Assembly (NCBI GenBank): GCA_022577435.1
Contig: JAKOON010000002.1
Span: forward strand, 4,864,501-4,928,500
DNA: 64,000 nucleotides
Direction: 5' to 3'
Origin: Embiotoca jacksoni
Lineage: Eukaryota; Chordata; Actinopteri; Embiotocidae
A program made the translations under genes and the position numbers. The notes below the pieces were generated by a model. The model made no database searches, was not told the origin of the DNA, and saw only the letters and a list, made by a program, of their open reading frames with translations. Within the stretch, counting starts at the first letter, position 1. Every line of letters begins with the position of its first letter. This document shows, piece after piece, positions 9,974 through 23,373 of this stretch.

Positions 9974-11759
9974 GTGTGAAAGCAATGCTACTTACAGCAT
10001 CATTTTCCCACAGTGAGCAGTAGAAAATGCTGGTAGGTCAGAGTTTGGTTCTGAAGGGCTAGATTTCAACTTTAACATTTGATATTTACTCATTTCTTTC
10101 ATCCTTAAATTGATTTATATTATAAAACAACTTCAAGCAGGGCAAAAACTCTTATTAAGCTATTTAAGCACTTATTAAGCACTGTTTATTTCTTGAGTTG
10201 TTGAGAGTGAGTGTGAGACACTCACCTGCGTTATGTCTTATCTTCTCCTGGTTAAGAGAGTCATTGTTACATTATAACACTATTTCCTTACAATTAACTC
10301 TGAGTCACGCTATTATTTCCATTCAGAGTGTGACCACTGTGTTACTTGCTCAGTTAATGTGATCATAATGAAGTGCTAAAGTCTGCAGAGAATCATCCGG
10401 TCAGTTCAAACAGAGAAAGAAAACTAAGGGCAAAAGCATATTTACTGTAGTACTAAGCACGCTCCATTGTTTTAGATTTCAAAGTGACAAATTCTACTTT
10501 TTATTCCACAACATATACACAGAAGCTGTAGTTTGTTAATATGTTCGCATTTTCCGTTTAATAGCTTCATAAAATATGACACACTTTTGAGGTATGAAAA
10601 CAATTAGAGTAAAACAGTACTGGCCACTGGGTAACAATTTAATTCAAGCAGATGCAGCAATCTGACAAACCTCCACTTTGAAGATAAATGCTGCTTTGTT
10701 AAGTGATTATGGATGACATACAAATGCACTGATACAAGTACAGACAGAGCTGAGTGTTTACTCAGGAATAATGAACTAAAATGCCTCGGTATTCTTTGAT
10801 GTGAAACATTTCTGAAGAAAAGATGGGGTGAACTTCATCTCCTACGGCTTCTGGTTAAATTTGAAGAAATCACACACCGGAAAATCTTTTGACAATCTTA
10901 AAAAAAAAAAAATCCCAGCGGGAAAGTTTGGCAGTTTTTTTGTGTTGGCTGTATTATGATTTGGCTTGTTACTCTATTGCCACATAAATAAAATATAGCA
11001 GTATAAAAAGAAGAAGTGTTATTTTAAATAAAAGTTCTGCTCTTGTAAAAGACAAGCACACGAGGAAGCCTTTTTGTAACAGGAGAGTAGTTGTCATTGT
11101 TGGGCCTGATTAGGGAAACATTCGGCCACCTGGGAGGGATTCACACTGTTGTACCACAGTTGCACTGAAGGACTGTGCTCTTGTTCAGCAGGCAGCACAA
11201 GAAATGTGATAATGAGTATTGGAAACAGCACTAAATGTAACTCTTTTTAAATGATGTGTGGCTCTTTTGCGTAGGCGGTACAACTGAAGATGGTGGGTGA
11301 TGGAAGACTGTGCATGGCTAAAAAAAAAAATCACTGCAGCAGTAGTGGAATACTTTGTTCAAATTAGAAAAGTTCTTAAAAGAAACCACAGCGTCATTAA
11401 CTGCGAACTTTCATCATCATCAAAGGCTTATTTTACCAGCAGATCAAAAATGGACTGTATTTAGAGCATGAAGTCTTGTAACTTTATGCAACCTATGAAA
11501 CCTAAACACAAAACCTGCTGCACCCATTTGTTCAGACACAACTCTACAGATATCTACAGTTATGGTATCTTAGTGTTTCGTAAGATGTCAAAGAAAAAGG
11601 TAGGTCTCTTCAGTTTTTTGGGATTATCACTCGCTGTTTTGGAACCAACAAATTTGAGAGGCTTTGGAGGAATGTAAACAGGAAGTGTAATGGTGGCTTT
11701 GAATCTGTCATTTTTTCTGTGTGAAGTCAAGCTGCGGCCAGACGCATTATGTTTCCAGG
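9971..11759. other. No gene recognised
   Basis: AT-rich single-copy-looking DNA without a supported frame or splice context. Confidence 0.5.
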
Positions 11760-12344
11760 GCGTTCTCGTAATTGCGATTACTCAAAAAGAATCGAGAATT
11801 TCTTCAAATTTGGCACGAACATTCACTTGGACTCAATGATGAGCTGATTCAATTTTGGGGGTCAAAGGTCACTGTGATTCCAAGTCCGTCCCATTCTTGT
11901 GAACGCAATGTGCAAGGATTTTTTTTTTCAAGTGTGGTACAAATGTTTACTTGGTCCAAAAGATGAACTGATTATAATGATGTAGTCAAAGATGTTTCTT
12001 CAAATCTGGCACAAACTGTTACTTGGACTCAAGGATGAACTGATTAGATTTCGATGGTCAAAGGTCATTGTGACCTCACAAAACATGTTTGTGGCAAAAC
12101 CTCAAGAATTCACTCACTATTGTGAACATTGTTTAAACAAATATCTCTGAAAATAAAATGAAGTGATTACATTTTATATCCTAAAGGTCAAAGATCAACG
12201 TCACTGTGACATTTTAATGTTCTGCAAAAACCTTTTTGGCCATTATTAAACAACATAACTCAGGAACAGAAGTGGTAAATTATGACCATTTCTCATTTGG
12301 TCGGATACTGAATTGGTGACACTAATCTTGGGTGTCCACCTTTA
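11760..12344 (+). repeat. Degenerate tandem repeat (CAAATTTGGCAC type), plus orientation
   Basis: Decayed units share a core of CTTCAAATTTGGCAC, a 'TTCACTTGGACTCAA' block, 'GATGAACTGATTAGATTT' and 'GGTCAAAGGTCA'. Cores occur near 11804, 11938 and 12002. A second array of the same family lies at 49800-50565 in the opposite orientation. Confidence 0.75.
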
Positions 12345-15300
12345 AACTGTGCAGACAGTTTAGATCTTGAAGATGTGTGTGAAGCATCGACTTCTTCGAA
12401 TTTGTAGCTTCTTGAAGCAACATCCATATTTGAAGCAATGTCTACTGTCATGGCTACACCTTCATGTTTTATCAGAATCAGCTTTTTTCGTTCTTTTAAT
12501 GTCTTTACTACATATAAATTATATGAGTCTGGATAGATAACTGCAGCTTGACTGGTTGGTGCAGGCAGAAAACCACAAACAGGGTCATTCTAGTTTTAGC
12601 CACTATTTGTTGACAGTTTTGCAAACTGGCCCCAGTGAGAGTATGTGGAATTAGCCATTAGCAGATAATATTTGCATTCTACCCATCGATGTACAGATAA
12701 CTATTATTACATGACTGTATTACTGAAGAAAACGTAACAGTATGATTAATTTTGGCCTCGTCCTCAAGTTCTAATGAAGGTCTTTTTTCTTGTTTTCTAT
12801 GAGGATTCACGCATGTTTAGTCATGCATGAATTGTATATTGGTGTGTTTACATTTGACGTGAACTGTGACCCCAGATGTGTTCACAATGTAAATACAAAA
12901 TATTGTTTTTTAATTCAAAGAAAGTTTCTTGTCAAACTGTTTATTTAATGGGTAACATGCAGAGATATTTCACAGTGACTTTTCATTGTCTTTTTGGACG
13001 TTATCACTGGACCTCTGCACTGGTGGTAGTAGCTGTGTGTCTTATTATTTGGACACATTATCTGTATATCATTATGTAAGAAATGAGCTGTACCCATCGT
13101 TTTAAAACCTCTAGTTTGGATTTTCCAGTGATCTGGACTCTTCCAGGAGGATGAGGAAAACATATGCCCTGTAAGGTGTTTTAATGGCAGCAGTGGAGAG
13201 CATTGTTCATCATTTAGCGACGAAATATCCCACTGGTGTTCAGTTGGGTTGAGATCGGGTGACGGATTCCATATCACCATTTTTTTTTTTTACATTCATC
13301 AAAACATTTGATGAACCCTTTTACTCTATTTAGAATCATCTGTGCTTATATGTTTTGTCTCTTAATTAATTTGTCCCTGTTTTCCCTTTCATTACATATT
13401 TTAAAAAGATGACAGTCACATTTAACTCCACTGCATTGCACTGTCCCATTCCTCTGGTGTTAACAAGGGGCTGCAGCATTTATATTGTTTTCCAACTTAT
13501 TTTCATTCAGGGACTTGTCACATTTTGGTGCAAAAGGTTTGTAAATTGCTTGTTAGCGCTGGCAACTCTAGTCAGGAGCACAGGCGGCTGCATGCTCTCT
13601 AACAAGCCATTAAAAAGGAAAATGTTCCGCTATGTGAGGAGTGTCTGCTGGAGACAAAGTACAGTTCTAAATGCCACGAGATTCCTGTAACATTTAATTT
13701 TCTACTTGCAAATAAATATACAGGGAGGTATCATCAGCCCCCGTTTTCTTTCACCGAGGCCTGGCACATCTGCACAGGTGTAATTTTTGATTAGTTCATT
13801 AGGTGGGTGGAGCCAGGCTTGAAATGAGGTGATGTCACCGATAAGAAATGTGAGCTGAACAAAACAGGTGTGAGTCACACTTGAATAATAACTAACTATT
13901 CTTACTGCTATGATAAAAACTATTTCCCTCCATTTATTTGATTTAGATCTTATTTTGCTTCTTTTGCGCTCGTTATAAAACTCAACATTAAAAATAATGT
14001 AGCCGTCTTGAGCACTTTAATGAGTTTTTATCTCCAAGCCTTTAAACTAAAAGTCTTAACACTTAACAGCATCTAATAGACTGATTACACCACAGCTTCA
14101 GGGATGGAGATTAATTTTAATAGTCCCTGTGAAATGTGTTTAAATACCTGTTAGATTTAATTTCAATATTTAATACTAACCAGGATGTATTCTGAATTTT
14201 AAACAAGTTCATGTTTATCAATTTAATAAAAGTGTCACATTGATAATAGAGTCCAGTACCTTACTGAGCACTTTTATTTCCAAATTTAAATTTACAGTAA
14301 TCCATCAGATTGGCTTCTCAGTATAGGACAGGATTCAAGCATTTAACTAATTGACAGAAGCTGAATAAGCCTCCAGATCACCAACATTGTAAGCCACTAA
14401 TTCCAAGCAGGTCGGAGGTGACATGCACAGTGCCCTGCAGATGTCTCTTGTTTCGTTTAAAAAGAAATTTGCGAAAACATGAGGGCAGGGTGCCTTTGTT
14501 TGATTAATTTATTTATTTAATGTCTGGAGAACATGAAATGAACTGACTTACTGTTGTGTTTCCATATTTTACATTCTTTCGAAGGAGAGATTTTAAGTTT
14601 CAGTTTTAAGTTAAGAATGAGTAAAGAATACAATTTTACGAAAATTTAAGAAACGTTACTTAAAATAATGAAAAAGTTCAGTATTATCAAGAAATTGCTA
14701 CAAAGCTGGAATTACAGCTGGCAAGTCCTCTGAAATCATATAGTGTGTATGGAGGGCGTCAATAAAATATTTATTTGTAAGTTCAAGGGAATACAACTAT
14801 CAAGGCTTTATGCGAAGTGAAGTTATTTATATTGTCATTTTTATTATCTTACCCAAGGAAGAAGGGTTTTATAGATTGTTTTTAAATATTTGGCTGTAAA
14901 ATAACATTTCATCGTTCTTCCATCTTGTTGTCGTTGTTATTACAGTGTAATCACAAGGTATGCCCAAATTTAATCTACATTTCTTTAATATTTGCCTTTT
15001 TCTATTTTTTAGTTTAAACGCTACACTTGGATAGACTTTTTTATGACATAGCTGCTGTTAAATAACAGCTTAGTCTGCTGGTACCATGTTTATATCTTGT
15101 AATTATGTATTATCCAAGTGTCCGCCCCCCCTCTCAACCACAGTTTTTACCCTCTTGTTTCTTGTACTTCTTCAGTTCGAACTAAAGTCACCCAATAAGC
15201 ATTCCCTTAAAAACCTGTGTATAAAACATACTCACATAATATAAATAGTTAAAGTGGTTTTAAAACATTGTCCGGTGAAATATGAAAAGCATTTGCGTGA

Positions 15301-16671
15301 AGTCCTGTTTGATGTGGGTATTCTCTAGAGTTAATCAGGTGTTTTACTGTAATTGTCTCCAACCATTGCCAGACAATCACACATTTGAATTTCAAATTAT
15401 TAGAACTATCACCTGCTTCCTCACAGGTGTCATGAATCTGCTCTCGAGCTGTTGCCTTTTTTTTTTTATTCCAATAGCTGTAATCCCATCATACAGTATG
15501 TAATCCCTCACTTACTGCTAGTAGTGAGTGGTAAACGTGATAACTGGCTAATCTGTTCAGACTAAGCCTCCGGTCTGTGTTTACTCTTCCGTCTGGGCAC
15601 AGGATGATCCCGAGCCCACCGCCTCCGCTGCTCAAAGCAAAGAAAGACACCTCAACCTTAATTCTCACATAGGATTGAGTCGACAGTGTGTCAGCCTATT
15701 TTTTTACACAATGAAATCAATTAGTGAAAGAATATATGGAATAAATCCTCTTTTAGGTTGTTGTTAATCTTTTAATCATTAATTAAATATTTTAATTAAA
15801 TGTATCAATAGTTCATTTCGTTATGAGCTGCTTCAGCCAAGAAGGATTTCATGAATCTATAAACCCTACATTTGTGATGTTTTTCTAATGTGTTCATCTC
15901 ACAGTTCATTTGTCTGCTCCTCTGCCATCAAAGCCGCCATGCTGTGCAAATTAAACATGGAAATCTGTTGTTTTAACCTGCTGGGACTTTGATTTGATCT
16001 TGTCATCATCAAATGATGTTGGAAAAAATCGGATTTTGAACTCGAGCAGAAAAATATCCATTACTTCAAGACAACTTTGATCTCCAGTTCTTGTTTTAAA
16101 TATCCAGCAGCAGCTGGAGGCCGTTAACTCAAAGCCGCACTGTCTTCTGTCTTTGAGGCTGACTACCAAAGTGACAACAGTATAGAGCTACAGGTTTTCT
16201 TCTGTTTTGTGTGCAATGAAGTTTGTATATGAGGAAACCTAGCTCTGCTTTTATTCCGAACATTTCAGGAGTAGACTTAGTGGTAAGCTGTCAAGCATTC
16301 TTTTCACGTGTAGCCTTCAAGGAGTAAATTCATGTGGAATTAAGATGTTGTTTTACCCTCCATTGTTCTGTGGCTGCACTGTTTGTGCCGTTCTAGGGCG
16401 CCGTTACTCATTGAAGCAAGAGGAAACACTGGAATAAGCCGATGATGATGTGAAATCAGCTGAGATTAGGAAGATAAATGCGTCACTCCAACCTGATTCC
16501 CAGAAAAGAACTATTACAGCTACTCTACAATGGGTGACTGTTTAACATACGGTCTGAGGGTTTAAGGGTTCAGGTTAGAGTCACAGAACATCTGATCATA
16601 GAGAAGTATATTCACAGCCCAGAATACACTTTCCTCAATTGCTCTTTTAGCAACTGTCTGGATTGAATGTT
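12345..16671. other. Long stretch without a recognised gene
   Basis: Short frames at 12945-13280 (minus), 13409-13690 (plus) and 15951-16169 (minus) lack domain or signal-peptide features. The part 14340-14520 and that around 15550-15670 look single copy and could be regulatory. Confidence 0.45.
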
Positions 16672-17046
16672 TCATTTAATATTGTCTGAGAAAGCTGCTG
16701 CTGCGGGTTTGTTTGGTTTTTTGCCTGTTTGTTTTTTCGGCCTCAGTGATGAGAAGCAGCAGTCGACCTGAGCAGTGTGTCTAGATTGATATGTGCGTCT
16801 TGATTGAAGTGTCAGATGGTTTGGATTCAGTTGGGAAGGTGACGGTTTCCTGTTTTTGCTCAGAACGTGTTTGGGTGGTATCCTGGTATCCAGGTGGTTA
16901 AGACCATACTGCTTCAGCAAACGCAACTTTTCTGGTTCAGTTTGTTGCATGTCATTTCTCTCTCTCGCTTTATTTTCTCTTATTGTATACTGCGAATGAA
17001 AGCCTGCAGTGACCGATAGTAAAACAACTGGAAGGATCCAAAACAT
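16672..17046 (-). CDS. Candidate secreted protein, first or only coding exon
   Basis: From ATG 17046-17044 the frame gives 124 residues: a compact hydrophobic start (MFWILPVVLLSVTAG) typical of a signal peptide, then a charged region with EKLRLLKQYGLNHL and IPPKH, then a basic, Gln/Asn-rich tail. The ATG context is weak. A GTG six codons upstream and a TTTCAG acceptor before it leave open that the true start is in an earlier exon. A possible donor CAG/GTCGAC lies near 16764, after which the frame would be intronic. The helix followed by IPP loosely recalls TGF-beta family prodomains, but no cystine-knot exon was found nearby. The family is not recognised. Confidence 0.4.
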   Translation of the reverse strand: MFWILPVVLLSVTAGFHSQYTIRENKARERNDMQQTEPEKLRLLKQYGLNHLDTRIPPKHVLSKNRKPSPSQLNPNHLTLQSRRTYQSRHTAQVDCCFSSLRPKKQTGKKPNKPAAAAFSDNIK

Positions 17047-18814
17047 TAGTGTTCCCAGTTTCACTCTCTGAAACTAAATTTTTACTCCATAAATGATGAC
17101 AGTGTGAGTCCATTCAGCACTTGTCAGAACACCATTAGGTCATAATTCCCTTTTGTCTCATTTTGCTTTCATAAACTTTGACTTTTAAACCCCTTAAAAC
17201 TCTCCAAGCCAAAGGCACTAAAATTTCTGCCGCAGTATTTTGAGCAGCATTCGCCCACTCTGGATTGAATTATACATCGTTTGAAACAAAACCTCATGAT
17301 TCAATTGACCATTTGAAGATACCAACATTACAGCAGCAACAGTTCCTTATTTTGTAAAAACAGTGAGTACAAAGTTAAATGCTAATTTCTTACCTTGTCT
17401 GTCATCTATAGAGCCATATACTGTTGAATCAATATGTGTAAAAGGGTGAGTGTTAAGAGCTTAATGGCCCACAGAGATGGAAACCTAATTATTTTTAGGT
17501 AACCTCCTGATCTTTCCATAAAGAACAAATAATTTAATATCACACTGTGTATAAACTATATCAAGTAAATACAATTTTTGATCAATAGCCCTATTTATTG
17601 TAATCATTAAACTGTAAACTCTCAGCTGTAGTTCTGGTTTTGGTGACATATTGTGAGGCAATTAAAGATACAACGGCTTAGTAGTAGTGTGCGGTTCCAA
17701 TAATATTTTGATCTTGTTCAATAAAACACCACAAACTACAATCAAACCATTTCTGACCTCAGAAAAAACACAACAGAAAATTCGCACTTAAACACATGTA
17801 TAAATGATAATCAGCTGTAAGGACATATTAAATATTCATTAATGTACAGTATTCAGCAACAAGTAAAACCTCAACATATTTTATTTTATTACTGCTGTTT
17901 TGCTGTATTGCAATTTAGTATTTGTTTATACAATAGCATCCACTTCTGGGTTTCTACAGGTGGAGTTACAATTGTCCACAAAAACATTAATGTGTACACC
18001 CACATTATAGTGACTTAAAAAACACATTAATTAATATTCATAAACTCCTTATACATGCTAAAAAGTCTCATTCACATAGGTGTTATTTACTGTCGGGGTA
18101 CTGGAATACAGGTATTTCTTGTGGTAATAGTGCAACTGTATCTACATTTCTTCAAGTTTTTACTTGTTTTACATACCAAAATGTTTTGTGCATATCAGCC
18201 AACGTACTGCAGAACTAATTCAACTAGACTGGTAACGGATCTCTCAGGTCTGCAGTTGTTTTGAAATCCTAGACTCAGTTTCAAAGTAGATGTTGATCTT
18301 TTTTTTGATTATGAAATATATGCAAAGGTTTTATGGCATAGAACTGCTGGTACTTGCAGGAAATCATAAAGTTAAAATTTGTTTAAATATAATGTAATAA
18401 CATTTCTGAAGAAAAATAATGTAGTCAAAATGTTTACGTTAAAACGTATTACAACTTTTTTTCTTTGATATAAACAACTCTGTTACCTGCAATGTTTTAC
18501 ATGCTTAAATTGTCACCCCGATTTTTTAGGACTATAGATTTTATTGGAACTACTGGAGTTCTGATAATGTTGCTCTTCAGTGGAAAAAGTTTAAAAAGTA
18601 GTAAATGATTCTATATTTTCCGACTTACCCATTTTTGGATTCTAAGTATAAGTTGTTGAAATCAATCAACAGTCAACCGATTTTATTGGGTGCAATTTTC
18701 TACCAAACATACAACAAATGTAATTTTTTTTCTGCAGCCCATTATATTTAAACAGAACTTTTGTTGTTGTATGGAACAAACACTGCGTATTGACTGAGGA
18801 GACTGATGTGCAAG
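17047..18814. other. No gene recognised
   Basis: AT-rich, no supported frames. If the 16.7 kb candidate is real, its promoter would be at the left end of this stretch. Confidence 0.5.
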
Positions 18815-19110
18815 TTGGTGAGAAGGCAAACGTTGATTCTGTTTAGTTAACATAAGTATCTTATGTACATAATGTAATGTATTTAAATCATGGAACGTAC
18901 GTTAAGTTACTTACTTGCGCAAAATTACTTATTTCAACCCAAACCAGGATCTTTCCCTTAGCCAACTAGTTTTGGTGGCAAACTCTATGCAAGTTGTGAG
19001 TTTGTAAAATTGAACCCGAACCGTGATCTTCTCCTAAACCTAACCACATTGTCTTTGGTGCCGAGGCAAAACGTGACCCTGACACTGTATCGGCTAGTGG
19101 TCTGTTGGGT
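18815..19110 (+). repeat. Dispersed repeat, copy without tRNA-like head
   Basis: Shares the ACGTAAGTTACTTACT-type block, the 'TAGTTTTGGTG' block and the 'CCTAAACCTAACCA' block with 62536-62800. Confidence 0.6.
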
Positions 19111-20623
19111 GTATTACACACTCATTCGTGCTTTTGGGTCGCAGAATCAGTGGATGATGACCTGAAATGAAATGGTGTTTTGCTCAGATTGAGGCTCGTC
19201 CCCAGCCAAATGTCATGAATACAACAGAACAACACCACAGGAATCTGTGTTGTCGTGTATTGTGCGTATGTGTTTTATTTGGACACATACATTAAATATA
19301 TGACACATACAATCATTTATGTGCCCAGTTAAAACACAAATTGCATAGAATTTGGGGATTTCATCCTCTACAAAACATAATACCATAAAAAGATTCATAT
19401 AATGCAGAGAAATCATTGTACGCACTGGAAAAGCCAAAAACCACAGCCATAACATAAAATCACATTTTTCACACTTTTCTAAATATACAGTAATTGTTTT
19501 TATTTAATTCATTGGCTTCTTTACTTAAATGTACTTTTTGGTCAAGAATTTTGAACAAATGCAAAAATTTACTATTTCTGGACCAAGTCAAGACAAGTCC
19601 AACTTACCAAGGCCAATGTTGTTCCTATATTTAGTCCTCTCAGTCTGGATAACGTCTAAGTTTCTGCTCCTGGTACTGAAATGTTGTATCCCTCTGTCTT
19701 CAGTTTTATTCTTCACTCCAGATAGAAAAACCAAAGAATCCTGCTGGATTTGCGAGAGCATGGATAAGCTGTGCATGTATAACATGCAATGGAAAGAAGC
19801 CCAACATCCGGAAGAGAGAGATAGAGGAAGTGAGGGAGGAAGCGAGGGAGATAAAGAGACAGAAATAGACAAGAGAATTAAAAAGAGAGGTAAAAGGTAT
19901 CACGAAAGAAAAAGAGAGTGAAAAACAAAAAAGAAGAATAAGAAAAAAAGTACAAAAGGAAGCCAAAGAGGGGTAGAGGAGGCATTGTAGGTCTGTCCAG
20001 GAGATAGAAAGATGCTTGGGCAGGAGTGTTTGTGTGTGTATGTGTGAAAACTCTCCTTTACAGCCAAGATAAGCTTCCTTACTGACAGAAGGTCAGTGTC
20101 GACCACGCCAACTCATATGACCAACGACACTGACCATAATCCCATAATCCTGGCTCTTACCACTGCTGCTGCTGGCTAAACAAACAGCCTAGTTGTTGAG
20201 GATCACACCTGTCTTCCTCCCACGTCTTCATCTTTTGCATACCTCATTTTTCTCTCCTTCAGGTCGCCTACCTCCCATAACCTCATCTCTGTACCCTCTC
20301 AGTTATCTGTAATTTTTTATTTTTATTTAACTTCCCTATACGTCCTCTTCTTCATCCTCCCCCTCCAGCTACTTTCCTTCTTCCCAAATCCCCTCCTCCC
20401 TAATCTTGTTTCCTCCACAATTGACTCTCGTTTGGTCAGGTCTGATCTTTCTTTCAAGTATTCAGCAGTGACAAAAAAAAAAACAATATCAGCATTGTTT
20501 GTATTTGTGGGACGCAGCGATAAAGCATTGATCCATCTCACTGTTTTATTCTCATGTACATGCCTTTTCTTTTTACTCTGTCTCCTTTTTCTTTTCCCAT
20601 ATTTTGTTTTTTTGAGTACTTAA
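19111..20623. other. No gene recognised; purine tract then pyrimidine tract
   Basis: The plus strand is strongly purine-rich at about 19795-19985 and pyrimidine-rich at about 20205-20620. The overlapping Lys/Arg/Glu-rich and Ser/Leu/Phe-rich frames are products of this bias. Confidence 0.6.
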
Positions 20624-20893
20624 ATGGTAAATGGTCTGTACAGCGCTTTATCACCTTTCGGTCTCAAAGCACTTTAACATGTTTTTTCCATTCACACACT
20701 AATGAGACAGATCACCATGCAGAGTGCTGCCATCAGGAGCACATTCACACACCGATGGTACTCCATCGGGAGCAACTTAGGGTTCAGTGTCTTGCTCAAG
20801 GACACTTAGGCATGTGGACAGGAGGAGCTGGGGATTGAACCACCAACTTTCTGATTAGTGTGCAACCCACTCTACCATCTGAGCCACAGCCTC
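20624..20893 (-). mobile_element. tRNA-derived SINE
   Basis: On the minus strand the head has an A-box-like TGGCTCAGATGG (20886-20875) and a B-box-like GGTTCAATCCC (20841-20831), spaced as in tRNA promoters. The body holds GTGTCCTTGAGCAAGACACT and ends in AAAGCGCTGTACAGACC then ATTTACC. A related copy is at 30912-31196. Confidence 0.75.
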
Positions 20894-20919
20894 CTTTTAC
20901 TTAAGATGGGCAGTAATGC

Positions 20920-21877
20920 ACAACCCTGTTACCAAATAAGCTGGGACACTGTAAAAAGTTAAATAAAAAAAAGAATGAGAAATGTTATTTAATAAAAAAA
21001 AAAAAAAAAAAAGTGCTCATTTTGAATTTGATGGCAGCAATACATTTCAAGAAAGTTGGGATAGGATAAAAAAAAAAAATGACTGGAGAAGTTGTGTAAC
21101 GCTAAAAGAAACACCTGGTGGAACATCTTGCAACTAATTTGGTTAACTGGCAACAGATCAGTAGCATGACTGGATATAAAAAGAGAACAAAGAGCATCCC
21201 AGAGAGGTCGCTCAGCAGTGAAGATGCAAGAGGTTCACCATTTTGTGAAAGACAGATGGGCAAGTAGTGCAACAATTTAAGAATAATGTTCCTCAACATG
21301 AAATTGTATAGAGTTTAGGGATTTCATCATTTATGGTCCATGATGTCATAAAAAGATCCAGAAAATCTGGAGAAAGCTTTTTACCCAAGAGAAAGCCAAT
21401 TTTGGATGGCTGTGATCTTCGGGCCCTTATAGGTGTCACTGCATTAAAAACAGACACAAATCTGTAGTGAAAATCATTGCATGGGCTGTTCCAGGAACAC
21501 TTCCAGAAATCGTGAACACAGTTCATTGCTGCATCCACAAATGCTGGTTGAAACTCTACCACGCAAAGAACAAACCAGATATAAACATGATAAAGAGACA
21601 CCGCCGCCTTCTCTGGGCCCGATCTCATTTAAGATTAACTGAAGCAAAGTGGAAAACTGTCCTGTGGTCTGACCGGTCTCCTCAGTTACCATTCACGTTT
21701 ACAGAGTGTTTAAAATTCATCAAATTCAAAGTGAGCATATATTTTTGATGAAACAATAACATTTCTTAGTTTTAACATTTGATACACTGACTTTGGTCTG
21801 TTGTCAATTAAATATGGGTTTACATGAGTTGCAAATGATTTCTATCAGCGTCCAAACTTATTTAAAACAGGGTTGTA
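20920..21877 (+). mobile_element. Tc1-like transposon with internal deletion
   Basis: The ends are inverted: ACAACCCTGTTACC at the left and AAAACAGGGTTGTA at the right. The N-terminal transposase part is recognisable but broken (for example LLWARSHLRL near 21610 and the LWSD block near 21670); it then jumps to the 3' end, so the second and third catalytic positions are missing. Same family as 8612-9856. It lies 26 bases from the SINE. Confidence 0.8.
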
Positions 21878-23373
21878 TTCATCTACTAAACTCTGTTTTT
21901 TTAGCACATTGTATTCCTTGACCAATACGGAGAAAGTACTCCCTGCTCATTTATAATTGGACGATACTTGTGGTTAGAATGACAGAAAAATATTTTATCA
22001 AAAGTATTTTATTGCTGACAAAAACAAGGTGTACCACCATTCTTTTACAAGTTATCATTGTCTGCTGTCTTGCATGTAGCCTTCAGTAACTCAGCATAAA
22101 GCATGCTACAGTGTTCATGGTGGACTGTGGGTTATATTTGTGTTGGTGACTGATTATACGCACACAAAATAGAGAAAAATGCAGCCCCATCATGTCTGGC
22201 TTTAGTACAAAAAAAAAAATCACGTGTTTATATTCTCCAATTGTTCACACCCGTTTCTGCCTATATTCTGCTCCTCAGTACATTATCTTTCTCTTCATTG
22301 GTTTTGTCTTTTTTTTCATTCTGCCTCTTATATTTCCATCCCAGCTCCATATTTAGGCTCCATACTTTTCACATTCCATCTCTCTCTTTTAAGTTGCCTG
22401 TCATTTTTTCCATTAGAGCTGTCGCTGCACACAATAGCTAATAACCTGGTCAAAGAATAACACCTGTGCTCTGTGTGCTTTCTCTATAAATTCACCCTTT
22501 TTCTTTTATCTCCATCTCCTCACTGCTGGTCTTTTCTATTGTCACAGCTTCTGTTGCTCTGGATGCTGTATGAAGCATGTTAATTCAAATTAATCATTCT
22601 CATTATATCTGCTGCAATCTTTCACAAAGATGTTAGTGGCGTCATCTCGTCCCTCTCATCCTAATTTTCTTCTGTCTTTGTTCAGTTGTTTTGAATAAGA
22701 GTTGGTAGCCTTTAACGTTAGATCATTTGCATTATTGCCACGTGATCTAAAGTGAAAATGGAAGTAGTGGATTAGCAATGAATTGGGAAAATCTTTCACT
22801 GTAATGTCCGGAACACATCAATTAGGATACAGTTAATGAATTCAAAATGCAGGCCTTTTTATTATGGGCATAAAACATGCATTTCAACAATAATTTAACT
22901 GATTTATTTTGACCTAAAAGATGTATTGAATCTTTTATATATCCTTTCCTTTTACATTCCCTGTGCATGCTGTTTGTAAATGTATACTTTTGTGGAGTTC
23001 AGTGAATGGCTCACAGTCATACATAGCTGCTCTTACATGTTACAGCCTCTTTTTTTTTATTCCCGCTGAGGCTTTTTGCACTAAAAATACTCGCATTGCA
23101 CCGCAGGGAGTTCAAGATAAAAGCATCCAGCACATGCCATACTGTGTCTCTTTATGCCACTTGCTGTGTGCTTGTGCCTTTTCCAGTCCTCCTATTGTTG
23201 TAGATGCTGCGTGTCTTCTGCAGGCATCTGCAGCTTTGAAAATGCATGTATTTTTTTTTTTTTTTATGCCAGATGTATCCAATCAATCTCAATGCTTATA
23301 TCTGTGCATCTGGTTTGTTTGCAGTTCTATCTGTGACCAAGGTTTGAGTGTAAATGCTATTTTATAGAAAGAC
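21878..23373. other. No gene recognised
   Basis: Pyrimidine-rich around 22225-22560. The 134-codon plus frame at 22963 has no domain features. Confidence 0.5.

Noticed and set aside
12945..13280. Minus frame starting with a PDLNPTEHQW-like stretch that recalls a Tc1 block
   Set aside because: Only a few residues agree and no other transposase block or terminal repeat was found nearby.
22963..23367. 134-codon plus-strand frame
   Set aside because: Contains a poly-T-encoded Phe run and ends next to a Tc1 remnant; no domain seen.
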